This document shows, piece by piece, positions 1 through 15,700 of a stretch of 64,000 nt of DNA. A program made the position numbers and the translations under genes. The first letter of the stretch is position 1; every line of letters begins with the position of its first letter. The DNA is taken from assembly GCA_947503785.1 (NCBI GenBank), contig CANNFB010000012.1:1-64000 (forward strand), read 5' to 3'. The DNA is from an uncultured Campylobacterales bacterium (GTDB lineage Bacteria > Campylobacterota > Campylobacteria > Campylobacterales > Arcobacteraceae). The notes below the pieces were generated by a model. It was not told the origin of the DNA and made no database searches. It was given only the letters and a program-made list of their open reading frames with translations.

Positions 1-795
1 AAAGCATCTGTTGGCTGTGCATTTAATAGGTTTGTATTTAAGCTACTTGCACTATCTTCTGTTACTGTTGCTGTTACGATTCCACTTGTCCCACCTACGG
101 ATTCATTTAAAATATAATTAGCATCTAAAGCTGAGATAGTACCTGTAATCGTTACGGCATGTGTATTTCCAACAATTGCTATTGCATCTGTTACATTTTC
201 TGCATTTGTTCCAATTGAAGCTGAATCTTCTGTTACTGTAACAATAGTATCAACATTAAAGGTATCTACTTTTTCTTTTAAATCTACAATATCTGTTGCA
301 TCAGCACTTGTATCTGTTGTTGTAAATGTTATTACATCACTTGTTTCTACATTTGTTATTGCACTTAATGTACTACTTACTGCTCCATCTGCAATTGTTG
401 CTGTTACTACTCCACTTGTTGCATTTGCTATTGTATTTACATCTGCGGCTGAAATTGAGCCACCTGTTATATCAACAGTTTCAGTTCCACCTGTTATTCC
501 TAATGCAGTTGAAACAACTGTACCTATATCTGTAGTATTAAATACTTCTGTTATTCCATTTATTGAATTATAATTTGATATATCTATTTTTTCATCTAAA
601 GCTACCAAATCTGAAGCATCTACACTTGTATCATCTGTTGTAAATGTTATGTTATCTGCTGTGTTAACATCTGTAATATCAGCTAAAGTAGAGGTAACTG
701 CTCCTGTTGTTATTGTTGCAGTTACTACACCATTTACTGAAGCTGCTACACTATTTACGTCACTAGCAGCTACATTGGCATCACTTAAAGTAATT
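1..795 (-). repeat. ~105-residue beta-repeat array in the giant protein
   Basis: Three successive units can be read on the minus strand. Each has a segment like ISAADVN followed by a GVVTATI motif (near 715, 405 and 75), then TFTTxDTSxDATD and a V-rich strand. The spacing is about 310-330 bases, so about 105 residues. They are unlike the RTX nonapeptides and mark a switch of architecture towards the C terminus. The array continues off the left edge. Similar beta-strand repeats occur in other very large surface proteins; I cannot name the family. Confidence 0.7.
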
Positions 796-3700
796 CCACC
801 ATCACCACTTAAATTTCCATTTAATCTTGCAAAGTCTGTTGTAAGAGTAGCTGCATTATCAACTAAGATATTTGAATCTCCAAAATTACCAGTAAAAGTA
901 TTATCACTTGTTATTTGAACTGTTTTTGTACCTGTTACAGTTAATAATGTTGCAAAATCTGTACTACTTGTTGAAGCACTTACTTTTACAGTAATATCAC
1001 CAGCACCTGTAATAGGTTTTGTTGCAGGTAATTGATTTTCATTTATTGTTAATAAACCACTAGTAACATCAAAACTATCAACTGCACCTAAATTTCTTGG
1101 TAAATCAGTTAAATCTAAATTTCCATTAGTTACTAGTTGAATTGTTCCCGTACCAGTATTTGTAATTCCTCCAAAATCATGATCACTTGAAGTAGTTGTA
1201 GCTAAAACTCTTAATGTACCAGAAGTATTCGTATTAATAGCTAAAGTTTCATCATCTAAATCTGTCGCATTTATGGTAGCAACTTCTCCATCTTCAACAC
1301 CTATAATTTCAAAGTTTCTTAACTCTACATTTGATAAATCAACTGTTCCACTAAAGTTTAAGGTATCACTATCTGAAGTTCCACCTGCATCTAAGATTGT
1401 TCCAGCGACAGTTGTACCCGAATAATTAAAGATATCATCGTTATTTCCTGTAATGATATGCTCAATATTTGTTAGAGTATTTGAGTTACCATTATTAATT
1501 ACAGTTATTGGAGATGTTCCATTTATTGTAACTGTAGTAGGATTAGCTTCTAGTGCTGAGTAATTTATACTATCTATTTGAGCAGACCCTGTATAGTTCT
1601 CTATATTTTCAAATACATCATTTCCATCACCTGCAACTGTACCACTACCAACTGTTGTACTTAATGCAATATCGATAACATCAGTAGTTGTTGCATAACT
1701 TAATGTATCTTCACCAGTACCACCTACAATTGAGTTAAATAACTCTGAACCTTCTATTATATTTGTTCCATTAGCCATTCTAATATTTTCAAAATTTGTA
1801 ATAGTATCTGTTCCATCACCAGTTGCAGTTTGTCCTCGTAAGCTTACATCTATAGAAGTATTACTTCCTGAGTCACTTTGTGAGAAATCAATCCAATCTG
1901 TACCACTTCCACCATCAAGAGTATCATCTCCACTACCACCTGAAATAATATCGTTATCATTTCCACCATAAATAGTATCTGCACCAGCATTACCAATTAA
2001 AGTATCATTTTCATCTCTACCTTCAAATATATTATTTTGGTCATTTCCTATAATAGTATCTCTAGCACTTGTTGCAATTATTCCTTCAATATTAACTAGA
2101 TTATCATTTACGCCATCCATTGTAACAGTAGTGCCAGCAGCATCAAGCGTGATATCAATAGCAGTTGATTTAGTACTATAATCTACAGTATCTATATCAC
2201 TTCCACCATCAAATAAATCAGCACCCAAAGTTGTTATGAAGCTATCGTTTCCACTATCTCCATATAAACTGTCATCTCCATCTCCACCATCTATGAAGTC
2301 ATTATCTGCACCACCATTTATAATATCTACTCCATCCATACCATAAAGTGAATCAATATCAATACCACCATTTATACTGTTATTTCCAGAGTTACCATAT
2401 AAAGTATCAGTTAAATCACTTCCTATTATATTTTCAATACTATCAAGAGTATCGTTACCTTCTCCACTTGCTGTATTTGCTAATATCCCACCTTGAATTG
2501 TAGTACTTTCAATATTTACTTTTACACCAGATATAGAATCTTCATAAGTAATTGTATCTGTATTGTTTCCACCAAGAAGAATATCATCACCAATACCACC
2601 GTTTAAAGTATCATCGTTATCTCCACCTTCTAAGGTATCATCTCCGCTTCCTCCACTTAAAGAATCATCTCCTAATTCCCCATATAAAGTATCGTCTCCT
2701 GCCCAAGCAGTAATATTATCATTTCCAGCTCTACCATAAAGAGTATTTTCAGTTGTTATATCATTTGTACCTTGAATATTATCATCTTGATTACTACCAA
2801 TAACATTCTCAAAACCATTAATTTTTTGATTATAATTATTTGTTGCTGTTTCAAATACTGCATTATTTTGAGTATTTAAATCAACATCTACACCAGAAGT
2901 TGTTGTAAGTCCACTAAAATCAAGTAAATCAGTTCCTGTTCCACCATCTAAATCATCATCACCTTCAGATGCGTAAATCGTATCAGTACCGTCACCCATT
3001 GAGATAGTGTTTATTTCACTACTTCCTGTAATAGTATCATTACTACTTGTAGCTATGATATGTTCAATATTAGTTATTGTTTCTACTTCGTCATATAAAT
3101 CTCTTGCATTATTAGAAGTACTAGATAAATCTACCATAATACCATTTGAATTTGCATCAACTCCGGAGAATAATAGTGTATCCCCAATAGTATGTGTACC
3201 ACCATCTATAGTATCATTACCTATAGAGTTTAAAATAGTATCGTCACCACTTCCACCAGTTAAGATATCATCTCCATCTTCACCATATAAAGTGTCATCA
3301 TTATCTCCACCAAGTAAAGTATCATCACCATCTCCACCATACAAGGTATCATCGTTATCTCCACCGCTTATAGAATCATTTCCAGCTTCACCATAAAGAG
3401 TGTCATTTCCAGCTTCACCGAAAATAGTATCATTACTATTATCTATATCTAAGTCATTGGCATTTCCACCATAAACAATATCTGCACCAGTTCCAGCAGA
3501 TATCGTATCAGCACCACCTCTACCCCAAACAATATCATTTCCTTCAACTGAATTTATTATATTAATATTATCATCAAATTTGATTGTATCATTGTAATTA
3601 TCTCCAGTAAAGTTTTCTACTTCGTAAAGATAATCAGTATCTCCTCTACCATCATTTGCTACAATAGCAAAATCAGCAGTAACATCTGTTATTCCATCTA

Positions 3701-6700
3701 AATTAGAATCAACATCAATTGATAATGTATTTTCAGCATCAAAAATTATTCCTTGATTTGTGCCAACATAAGATCTGTAATTAACTGTATCAATTCCATC
3801 TCCACCAATAATTGTATCATTACCAGAAGCAGCGTAAACGATGTCATTTCCATCACCTAAATCATAGATGTCATCACCACCATAGCCAACAGCTCTATCA
3901 TTTCCACCATATAAAATCATTGAGTTTGAATTGCTATTACCTAGAAATAATCTTCCATCTCCTGAAGTAAGTGCTGAGTCTAGAATGTTGTCAATATTTG
4001 TTAATGTAGTATTTTGATTGTATCCTGATTGATTTGTTAAAGAAATATTGGAATCAAGTTTTTGATTACTAATCCAGTTATTATCTGCACCACCATCTAA
4101 ATTATCTGAACCTGCAGATAAATATAGTGTATCATCACCTGCTCCTGAACTAATATTATTATAGCTTGAGTTACCACCAATTGTATCATCGAATCCAGAT
4201 CCTACTATATATTCAATACCAGAAAGTTGATCAACCCCATCATAACCATCTTGTAAAACTTCTGCATTATCTAGAGTTGCTGTATTAGTCGCATCTAAAG
4301 TATCTAGATAAACTTCTACACCTTTACTTGCATCAGCAAATGTAACAGTATCTGTACCACCATTTCCATCAATAGTATCATTTCCTGCTTGTCCTGCTAC
4401 TAAGTCATTTCCATTACCAGAATCAATTACATCATCACCAATACCACCTGAAATAGTGTCATTTGCATTAAGACCAAATATCGTATCATTATAATCTCCA
4501 CCAGTTCCGGTACCATTGAATCCTGTAATAATATCTTTTTTATTTGTTCCTGTTAAAATCTCTATATGGTCTAAAATATTATCTGTATCAGTATCTACAT
4601 CAATTGAGATAGTTCCATCACCATAAGTTGCAGTAATTCCTTCATCAGCAGAACCAGAATATGAAAGATGATCGGATCCATCTCCACCTGTTATTGTGTC
4701 ATTACCCGCATCAAAAGTAATTGAATCATCACCTGCTCCTGCATCAATAGAATCATTTCCTAATCCACCATTTATGATATCATTATCAAGACCACCATCA
4801 ATGTAATCAATATCTTCTCCACCTGTAATAATATCATTTCCAGCTCCACCAACTAAACTATCTTCACCTCTAGCACCAGAAAGGGAATCATCTCCATCTC
4901 CACCAAATAAAGTATTAGCTGATTCATTACCAATAATAGTATCGTTTAATGTTGTTCCTATTACAATTTCAATACCTGAAATTGAATCAACAACTAAGCT
5001 TGCACCATTTTGATATCCATCATTTGTAGCTTCACCGCTAGCTAAATCCACATAAACTGCATTTCCACCATCAGTCATATCAACAGTACTATAATCTAAA
5101 GTATCAATACCTTCTCCACCAATAATAGAATCAACACCCTTTGAAGCAAAGAAAGTATCGTTTCCTTTATATCCATCTAAAATATTAGTTTCTGTAAAAC
5201 TATTTCCACCACTTAATATATCGTCGTTAGCTCCACCTTTAACATTTTCTATATCAATTAAAGTATCATATTTTGTTGCATCATTTGTATTTTGAACACC
5301 ATTTGTTGCATCTAAATCTATTGTAAGTTGTGTTCCATCTGCTGAAGTAATATAACTATAATCAACAAAATCTGCATCTCCTGAATCAGCTAAATCATCC
5401 CCACCATAAATAGTATCACCATCTAATCCACCTAAAATAGTATCATTTCCACCTTGCCCATAGATAGTATCAGCACCTGCTGCACCAATTATTGTATCAG
5501 CATTACCACCTGCAAAAATTGTATTTACTTCATCACTACCAATTAAAGTATCATTTCCATTATCTGAACCTATAATATTTTGAATATCATAAAGTCTGTC
5601 AATTCCTTCACCTGTAGCAGTTTGAGTAGCAAAGTTAACTACAGTCTCATTGCCCATTGTGTAAGAACCTGTTTGGGATAAGTTTGTAACAATTCCAGTT
5701 AAAGATTGTGAATAATCAACAACATCATTTGAAGCATCAGCATCTGATGAATTTTCATCTCCACCATATATAATATCGCTACCTAATCCACCTCTAAATG
5801 TATCTGCACCATCTCCACCAACTAATGTATCATCACCATCATTACCAAATAAACTATCAGATTGTGCAAGTCCTTCTAATTTATTATTTGAAGCATCTCC
5901 AATTATTGTATCAACTAAATCACTAGCTATAATATTTTCAATACTATCAATATATTCAGTATTTCCAAATCTATCATTTTCAACTCTTGAATCTGCTACT
6001 TGAGATAAATCTACTTTTACACCTACTGTTGCATCAGTATTTGCATAATCAAATCTTAAAGTATCTGTTCCATCTCCACCAAGTATAGTGTTTACATTAT
6101 GATCACCTGTTATCATGTCATCTTTAGATGTACCAGTTACATGTTCAATATTTACTAAAGTATCAACTGTACCATTTGATGTTGCTGTACCACTTGAACC
6201 ATCAAGTGTTGTATCATTTGTATCTAAATCTAATACTAAAGCATCATTGTTACCAATTAAATCTGTAAATTCAACAGTATCACTATTATCTCCACCATCT
6301 AAATAATCAGCTCCAGCTCCACCTCTTAAGATGTCATCTCCAGCACCTGATAATAAAGTATTTGCTCCATCTGAACCAAAAATTTTATCATTGTGTTCTG
6401 TTCCTATTATATTTTCAATACCATCAATAAACTCTTTATTATCAAATCCATCATTTTGTACTCTATAAGTTGACTCATCACCATCTGTTTGAACTGTAGT
6501 CATATCAATATCAATACCAACAGTTGGAGTTCCTAAACTATAATCAGCAGTATCTTCATCAGAACCACCTATTAGTCTATCTGCACCATCAAGTCCAACT
6601 AATAAATCATTACCTCTTCCACCAGTTAAAGTATTTGAATCACTATTTCCACTAATTGTGTCATTATTATCTGAACCAATTATATTTTCTATATTTGTTA

Positions 6701-9700
6701 TAGTATCATTACCATAAGAGTTATGAATTAATTGAGCTGATGTATTAGATAAGTCTACTTCAATACCATTGCCAGTTAAAGAAACCGTACTATAATCTAA
6801 AGTATCATTACCACTATTTACTAGGTTTTCATCACCATCAATATGATCATCTCCTGCTCCAGCAATTATATAATCATCACCTAATCCACCTTCAACAAAA
6901 TCATCACCAGCACCTTCAGAAATACTATCATTTCCAGCAAGTCCTAGTAATGTATTTGCATTTTCATCTCCAACAATAGTATCTCCAGTTACATTATTTG
7001 AACCAGTGATATTTTCTATACTTGATAAGTAATCAATATCTGTAACACCAATATCAACTCTGTTATTAACTAAGTTAGCTTTTATTGATGATGAAGCATT
7101 TGTGTAATCTGCTGTATCACTGCCCTCTCCACCAAATAAATTATTGCTTCCAGAACCACCATCTAGTGTATCATTTCCATATCCACCATATAAACTATCA
7201 TTACCAGCATCACCATAAAGTGTGTCACCTGAACCTGTAACATCTTCATTTAACTCATCATCCCCATAAATAACATCATTATCAGCTCCACCATTAATTA
7301 TATCAATACCTAATCCACCATAAATAGTATCAGCACCAGCTTGTGCAGAAATGATATCAGCACCAGCATTACCCGATAAAATATTTTTATTATCATCACC
7401 TATAATGTTATCAATATCATCTGTACCTGTAATATTTTCTATATCTGAAATAGTGTGTGTGTTACTTCCTATTGTTACATTGTCATTTGAAGTATTACTT
7501 AAATCAACTGTTACTCCATTTGTAGACACTAATGAATAATCAACTGTATCGCCATTTGTTGATTCATCTCCACCATCTATATTATCACCTGTAAAATCTG
7601 AACCTATAAATACATCATCACCAAGCCCACCTAATAAACTATCTGCATCCAAGCCACCTGAAATTGTATCATCACCTTCTCCTGCGTCAATATAATCAGC
7701 TCCTGAATTTCCAGATAAAGTATCATCTCCACTCATACCAAATAGTGTATTAGCTAAAGTATCACCCGTAATCGTGTCATCGTTACTTGAACCAGTAACA
7801 TGTTCAATATTACTAATTTGGTCATTTGAATCCCCCGTAACGTTTACCGTAGCTATTGTTGCTCCTGATAATGTCACATTTATAGAATTGTTTTTTGAAC
7901 TATAATCAATAGTATCACCATCAACGTGTGATCCACCATCAATTACATTTACTACTCCACTTTTTGTGATAAAATTATCATCAAAAGAAGAACCTAATAC
8001 ATTCTCTATTCCATTTAATGTATCTGTACCTGCTGTTTCTGTTGTAGTTCCACTTTCTAAATCAACACTAACAGCTGCTGTAGCATAATCATATTTTACT
8101 TCATCAATACCAGCACCACCAGTTAAACTATTATCTCCAGCGTCACCTGTAAAAGTATCATTATTTGAAGTTCCAACTACATTTTCAATATTTGAAATTA
8201 AATCTTGGTCTGTACCATCTATAGTTACGGTTGTTTGAGTTGAACCATTTAAAGTTACAACAACACCATCAGTTGCAGGAGTTCCTGTTGTAATAGAAGA
8301 ATAATCTATAGTATCACTATCTTCATTTCCATCTATTACATCTAATCCGTCATCTCGACCTAAGAAGAAGGTATCATTTCCTGTACCACCTGAAAGGCTA
8401 TCAACTCCAGCATCACCATAAATTTTATCATTTCCTGCTCCACCATCTATTGAATCTGCATCATCCCCACCATGTAGTTCATCTGCATCTGCTCCACCTA
8501 AAAGCGTATCAACTCCAGCTTCTCCATAAAGTGTATCAGTTCCAGATAATCCACTAATAGTATTTGCTTCACTATTACCTGTTATAACATCAGAGAATAC
8601 ATTTGTATCTGAACCTATCACATTTTCAATACCATAAATAGAATCTGTTCCTTGATCTGAAGAAATTGCTGTTCCTTCGTTATTTCCTTCACCAAGAGTA
8701 ATCGTCATACCGTTAAATGATTGTGAATAATCTACAGTATCAACTCCCACATCACCTGAAGAATCATCACCATAAATAATATCATTATCAACATCTGATC
8801 TTTGGAAGATGAATATATCATCACCTGATCCACCAGAAGCGATATCTGTTCCTAATCCTCCATAAATAGTGTCATTTTCACTTCCACCATCTAAAGTATC
8901 ATCCCCAGCTTCACCTTTTAATGTATCAATACCTTCATCTCCAGATAAAACATCTTTTCCATCTCCACCAAGAAGGGTATCAACACCATCACCACCATAT
9001 AAAGTATCATCCCCTGCTTGACCATCTAGAATATCATCACCACTTGTTGCTAAATCATTTGCTTCATTTCCACCATAAATAAAATCATTACCAGAAGAAC
9101 CTGCAAGACTGTCATTCCCTTGCATTCCAATAAGTTTATTTGTTTCTCCATCAGCTGTAATACTATCTGCAAAATTTGTACCAATTATATTTTCTATTCC
9201 AGTAAAAGTATGATGATTTGTTGTAGTGCCAACTGTTACATTTACATCAGTTGAGCCTTGCATATCAATTGTAACACCTTCTTCTAGCCCTTTATAATCA
9301 ATTGTATCAAAACCAGAACCACCATCAATATCATCTCCAAAACCTTCTGCTTTTGTTGATACGATAATTAAATCATCATTTGAACCAGCATCAATAATAT
9401 CAGCTCCACCACTACCATCAAGTGTATCTTTACCATCATTACCTTTTAAAATATTAATTTCATCATTACCTGTAATAGTATCATCATTTTCAGTACCTGA
9501 AATATTTTCTATACTAGTTAAGGTATCTGTATAAACAACTGTATTTGAAAGGTTTTGTACTACATTTGAACTTGTTCCCAAGTTTTCTAAGTCTATTGAT
9601 ATTTTATTACCTGAACTATTACTATAGTCCATTGTGTCATTATCATTTCCACCATCAATTACATCATTAGCAGAAGAACTATAGAAAGTATCATTTCCAC

Positions 9701-12700
9701 TTCCACCAATTAAAATATTAGCTTCACTATTACCTGTAATTTCATCTACTAAATTTGTACCTATAACATTTTGGATTTGAGTTAAAACATCACTATCTGA
9801 AGCATTTATTATTCCAGTTCCTGCATCTAAATCTACTCTAACACCTGAAGATAGAGAGTAATCATAGGAAACTGTATTATTTCCAGCTCCACCAATTATA
9901 GTATCATTCCCTAATCCTCCAGATAAGCTATCATCTCCAATATTACCATCTAAAGTATTTACTAATTCATCTCCAAAAATATTATCATTAGCTGTACTAC
10001 CTATAACATTTTCTATATTTTGTATTCGGTCATCATTTGAAGTTCCATTACCTGATACAATTACATCTGTTAAAGTTGAACCATCTAAAGTAACATCAAT
10101 TGCAGTTGTTTTTGTACTATAATCAATAGTATCAAAGCTTGAACCACCATCAATTATATTTACTTCATTTGATGAAGATACAAAACTATCGTTTAAAGTT
10201 GAACCAATAACATTTTCAATATTAAATAAAGAATCTAAACCTTGTTCAATTCCTGTACCATAACCACTTGCACCAGATTCAACTCCTGCAATAACGGTAT
10301 CAAGATTAACAGTAACAGAAGCTGTTGATGAACTATAATCAACCGTATCATTTCCACTATCAACACCTAGGGAATCTCCTCCATAAATAACATCATCAGT
10401 ATTTCCAGCTCCACCAATAAATGTATCATCACCATCTCCACCAATAAGAGTATCACTACCTATTCCACCATCTAGTACGTCATTCCCAGCTTCACCAGAT
10501 AAAGTATTTACAGCAGTATCTCCTGTAATATCATCATTGTTTTGTGTTCCGATTACATTTTCAATATTTATAACTTCATCAATTTTACTAGAATCATCAA
10601 AAGTAAGATTTACAATATCTGAGCCATTTAATGTTACATTTAATCCACCACTAGTAATATCACCCGCATCAGTAATTGAACTATAATCAATTGTATCTCT
10701 ACCTCTAGCTCCTGAATCTTGATTCCCACCATCTATATAATCATTTCCAGTAGAAACTATGAAACTATCGTTACCTTCTCCACCTTCTAAACTATTATCA
10801 ACAGAATCTGAACCAGTTAAAAGATCATCTCCACTTCCACCTATTAAGTTTTCAATATTTAATAAAGTATCATTATCACTTCCTGTAACTGTTTGAGAAG
10901 TATTATCACCTAAGTTTATACTTACTCCAGTAGTGTATTTTTCATAAGAAACTGTATCTCCATTAGAAGATTCACCCGCACCATCAATTATATTTGGATT
11001 ATCTCCTGCTTTCATAATAATTTTATCATCATAAGCAGAGCCATCAATATTTTCAATATCAATTAATTTATCACTATCACTTCCATTTACAACAGCTGTT
11101 TCACTATCAAGGTCTATAGTTACTGAACTCCCTGCGTATGTGTATATTGCTTTATCAATTCCATCACCACCATCTAAAGTGTCATTTCCTTCTCCACCTT
11201 GAAGAATATCATCACCAGACATACCTTCTAAAGTATTTTTTTCATCACTTCCTGTAATTACATCATTACCAGCTGTTCCTGTAATATTTTCAATATTTAT
11301 TAAAGTATCTGTAGCTGTAGTAATTCCATCATTAACTATAGTAACACTTGGAGTTACACTTGATAAATCTACTGTAATATTATCAATAGAATCAGTTAAT
11401 TTATCACTATAATCAACAGTATCACCATTTACCTCATCTGAATTTGTTTCTATTCCTAGATTTGTTCCGCCGTCAAATGTATTATTTTCTGTAATATTTG
11501 AATAAAATTTATCATCAAAACTTGAACCAAGTACATTTTCAACATCAGTGATTTTGTCTAAACCTTCACCTCCACCTACATTTTGAGAAGTACTTCCATC
11601 ATTTCCTAAATCAACTGTAACCCCGGAAGTTGCAGCCCTATAATCTACAGTATCAATACCTTCTCCACCATAGATTTCATCATCATTTGCATTACCAGCT
11701 AGCGTATCATCTCCGTATCCACCGTATAATTTATCACTACCAAGTCCACCACTTAAAGTATCATTACTTCCTAAGGTATTTGCATTTAATTCATCATCAC
11801 CATAAATAATATCATTTCCTGTACCACCACTAATAATATCAAGACCTAAATCTCCAACTAATTTATCATCATTTGCATCACCATCAATACTATCATCACC
11901 TAAGCCACCATAAACAGTGTCATTTCCAGTACCTGCATTAATAGTATCATTTCCACTTAAAGCTAAATCAGTAGAAGAATCACCGTAAATAATATCTTTA
12001 TCAGAACCACCATCAATAGTATCATCTCCAGCCCCACCTTCAATAGAATCAAGGCCAGCTCCACCTAATAGTAAATCATTGTCATTTCCACCAAATAAAG
12101 TGTCATTTCCATCTACACCACTTAGTGTATCTTCTCCGTCATTTCCATAAAAAGTATTATCTTGATTATCACCAGTGATTGTGTCATTTACACTACCACC
12201 TAAAATATTTTCAATATTTACAGCTGTATCTGAAGAGATACCACCTCCATAATTAATAGTTGTTTGTGTTGAGCCATTAAGTGTTAAATCAATTGCTTGG
12301 GAAATAGAAGTAAAATCAAGAGTATCAGTACCATCATTTCCATCAAAATGATTTGAGACAGTAGTATTTGTAAGGAAAGTATCATTTCCTGTACCACCTT
12401 TTACATTCTCTATATTTGTAAGAATATCATTATCACCAGTATCACTTGAACCTGCAGCCATATTGATAGTTAAATCTGTAGTATAATTCTCATAACTTAC
12501 AGCATCTGCATTTCCTGCAGCACCATCTATTTCATTCTCTACATTATCTAAGCCACCAGCATTTGATTTAAAAATAACTGTATCGTTTCCAGCAGTTCCT
12601 GTGAAGTTTTCAAATCCAATTAAAGTATCACTATCACTTCCACTTACAATACCTGTTTCATTTGTAAAATCAATAATAACAGATGATGTTCCACTATATG

Positions 12701-15700
12701 AGTAATCTACTCTATCGTCACTTCCAAGTCCACCATCTAAATAGTCATTTCCTAAACCACCTGAAACCGTATCATTTCCTGCTTCACCTAATAATGTATT
12801 TGCTTGATCATCACCAGTTACAGTATCATTTCCATTAGTTCCTCTAAAATTCTGTATGTCAATTAATGTATCTTGTGAAGTAATAACTCCATCAATATAT
12901 ACATCAATAACATTAGCATTTGATACAATCTTATCTTCCACAATATTATCTACTACTAATGAGTTATAATCTACTGTATCACTTCCATTATTTCCAAAGA
13001 AAGTATTATCTATTAAGGTATTTGTTTTAAAAGTATCATCAAAATCTGAACCAAGTGCATTTTCAATTTCTACTAAGGTATCAATCCCCAAACCTGCACC
13101 TACATCTACTGAACTCCCTGACATATCAATAGTTACTTTTGAAGTAGCATCTGAATAATCTGCAGTATCATTTCCCTCTCCACCATGTAAATAATCGTTT
13201 CCAAATCCACCTTTTAATGTATCATCTCCAGCTTCACCATATAAAGAATCATCTCCAGCTTTTCCATCTAAAATATCATTTCCTGATTGACCTTGAATAA
13301 TATTAACATCACTATTACCTATGATAGTATCTATACCTTGAGAAGCAATTACATTTTCAACATTTTTAATATTATCAGAATCACCACTTCCAGCTATAAT
13401 AATTTGATTTGTACTTCCTGCCTCTCCTAGTGTAACTTTGATTTCATTACCAAGACCTAAAACACTATAATCAACAGTATCAGAATCAATTCCACCATCA
13501 ATAGTATCTACTCCGTCATTTGCACTTGTTGCTTTAAATGTATCATTTCCTGTTCCACCTTCAAGGAAGTCATTTCCTGCTCCACCTTCTAAAATGTCAT
13601 CTCCGGCTTGACCTTCTAATTTATTCCCTAAATCATCTCCAATAAGAGTATCATAACCAGAAGAGCCACTGATATTTCTAATTCCATATAAATTATCACT
13701 TGATTCTAGGTTTGAAATAAAACCATCATTTGCAAGACTATTTGATTTTAAAGCTTGAGAATAAGTATTTCCATCTGCATCAGTAGTAGTGTCACTTAAA
13801 TCAACATAAACTTTTGCTGCATTAGTATAATAAACTTTATCATATTCACTAGCACCAACAGAATGTGTTCCATCACTAGCAATTGTTCCACCATAAATAG
13901 TATCGCTCCCATCAGATGAATAAAACTTATCATCTCCACTAGAGCCTATAAGCGTATCAGAACTATTTGAGCCTGTCATACTATCTTGGAAACTTGAACC
14001 AACTACTACTTCAATACCATTTAAATCATCTGTTTTATCAAAACCATCTTGTGATACCTCTACCGCATTTTGAAGATTTACTATTATTCCTTTTCCTGCA
14101 TTAGTGTAATCAGCTGTATCAACACCAGCTCCACCAATTAGAACATCATCTCCGCCTGCTCCACTTAAAGTATCATCCCCATCACTACCATCTAAAGTAT
14201 TATCTTTACTATCTCCTGCAATTTTGTCATTTACACTTGACCCAATTACATTTTCAATATTTTTTATAGTATCTGTAGAATAGTCAGTTATAAGTACCTC
14301 TGAATCGTTAGCCCCATCTAAAGTAACTTCAATTGATTTTGAAATTGCACTATAATCAACAGTATCATTATCCTCTCCACCATCAATAATATCTGCGCCA
14401 TCATCAGCATCTTCTAATATATCATTTCCATCAACATCAATACCAGCTTTAAAGGTATCGTCACCTTCTCCACCTTGTAAAATGTCAGCTCCCCCATCAC
14501 CTACAATTATGTCATTACCATTTAAAGCTATAATAGTGTTTACATTTTCGTTTCCGCCAATATAATCATCTTGATTTGTGCCTTTAATATTTTCTATATC
14601 TTTTAAAAAATCATCTGCAATATTATCAATTGTAGCTTGTGAATAATTATCTATATTTAAATCTCTAAGATTAATATCAAGTTTTCCACTCTCAGTAGAA
14701 AAATCAACACTATCACCTAAAGTATCTTGACTTCCACCATCTAAATAATCAATTCCTGATCCACCTGAAAGTGTATCATCGCCATCTCCACCAAAAAGTG
14801 TATCCTCATTATCTTCTCCAAATAGATTATCATTTCCAGCATCACCATAAAGAGTATCTTCTCCTAATCCGCCATAAAGATTATCTACTCCATCTCCACC
14901 ATAAAGAGTATCTTTTCCAACCTCTCCATCTAATCTGTCGTTTCCAAGACCACCTTCTAATCTATTATCTTCATTGTCACCAGTGATATTATCATTACCT
15001 GCACCACCTATAACATTTTCTACACTTTGTAAAGTATCTAAACTTTCAACTCCAAGTCCTGCAATTGAAACTGTTCTTGGAGCAGTTCCTGCTAAATCAA
15101 CAGTAATACCTCTTGATATATCAGTAATAGCACTGTAATCTGCAGTATCAATATCAGTGTCACCTATAACTATATCTGAACCATTATCACCATCATTAAT
15201 TCCTAGAATAAATGAGTTTTGTCCTAATCCACCTTCTAGCCTATCATCTCCTAATCCACCTTCTAAAATATCATTTCCAGCATTTCCTTTAAGAGTATTT
15301 CCACTAGAACCAGCTATTAGAATATCGTCATTTGTAGAACCTTCAACTATTTTAAAATTAAGAATAGTATCTTGTTCATCATCTGAATCTGTATTATTAC
15401 CACTACCATCATATGTGAAACCATCTGCATCTAAATCCGTTATTGCAGTATTTGTATTTAAATCTACTCTTACAGATTGAGAAATACTTGAATATGATAA
15501 TGTATTACCATTTACATCTGAACCTTGACCATCTAAATAATCAGAACCAAGTCCTCCATCAATAATATCATTTCCATCTCCACCTAAGATAGTATTTACT
15601 GAACTATTTCCAATAATTGTATCAGATACACTAGAACCTATAATATTTTCTATATTTCTTATATCATGATCATCAACATCTGCAAGTTTTACAGTTGTAT

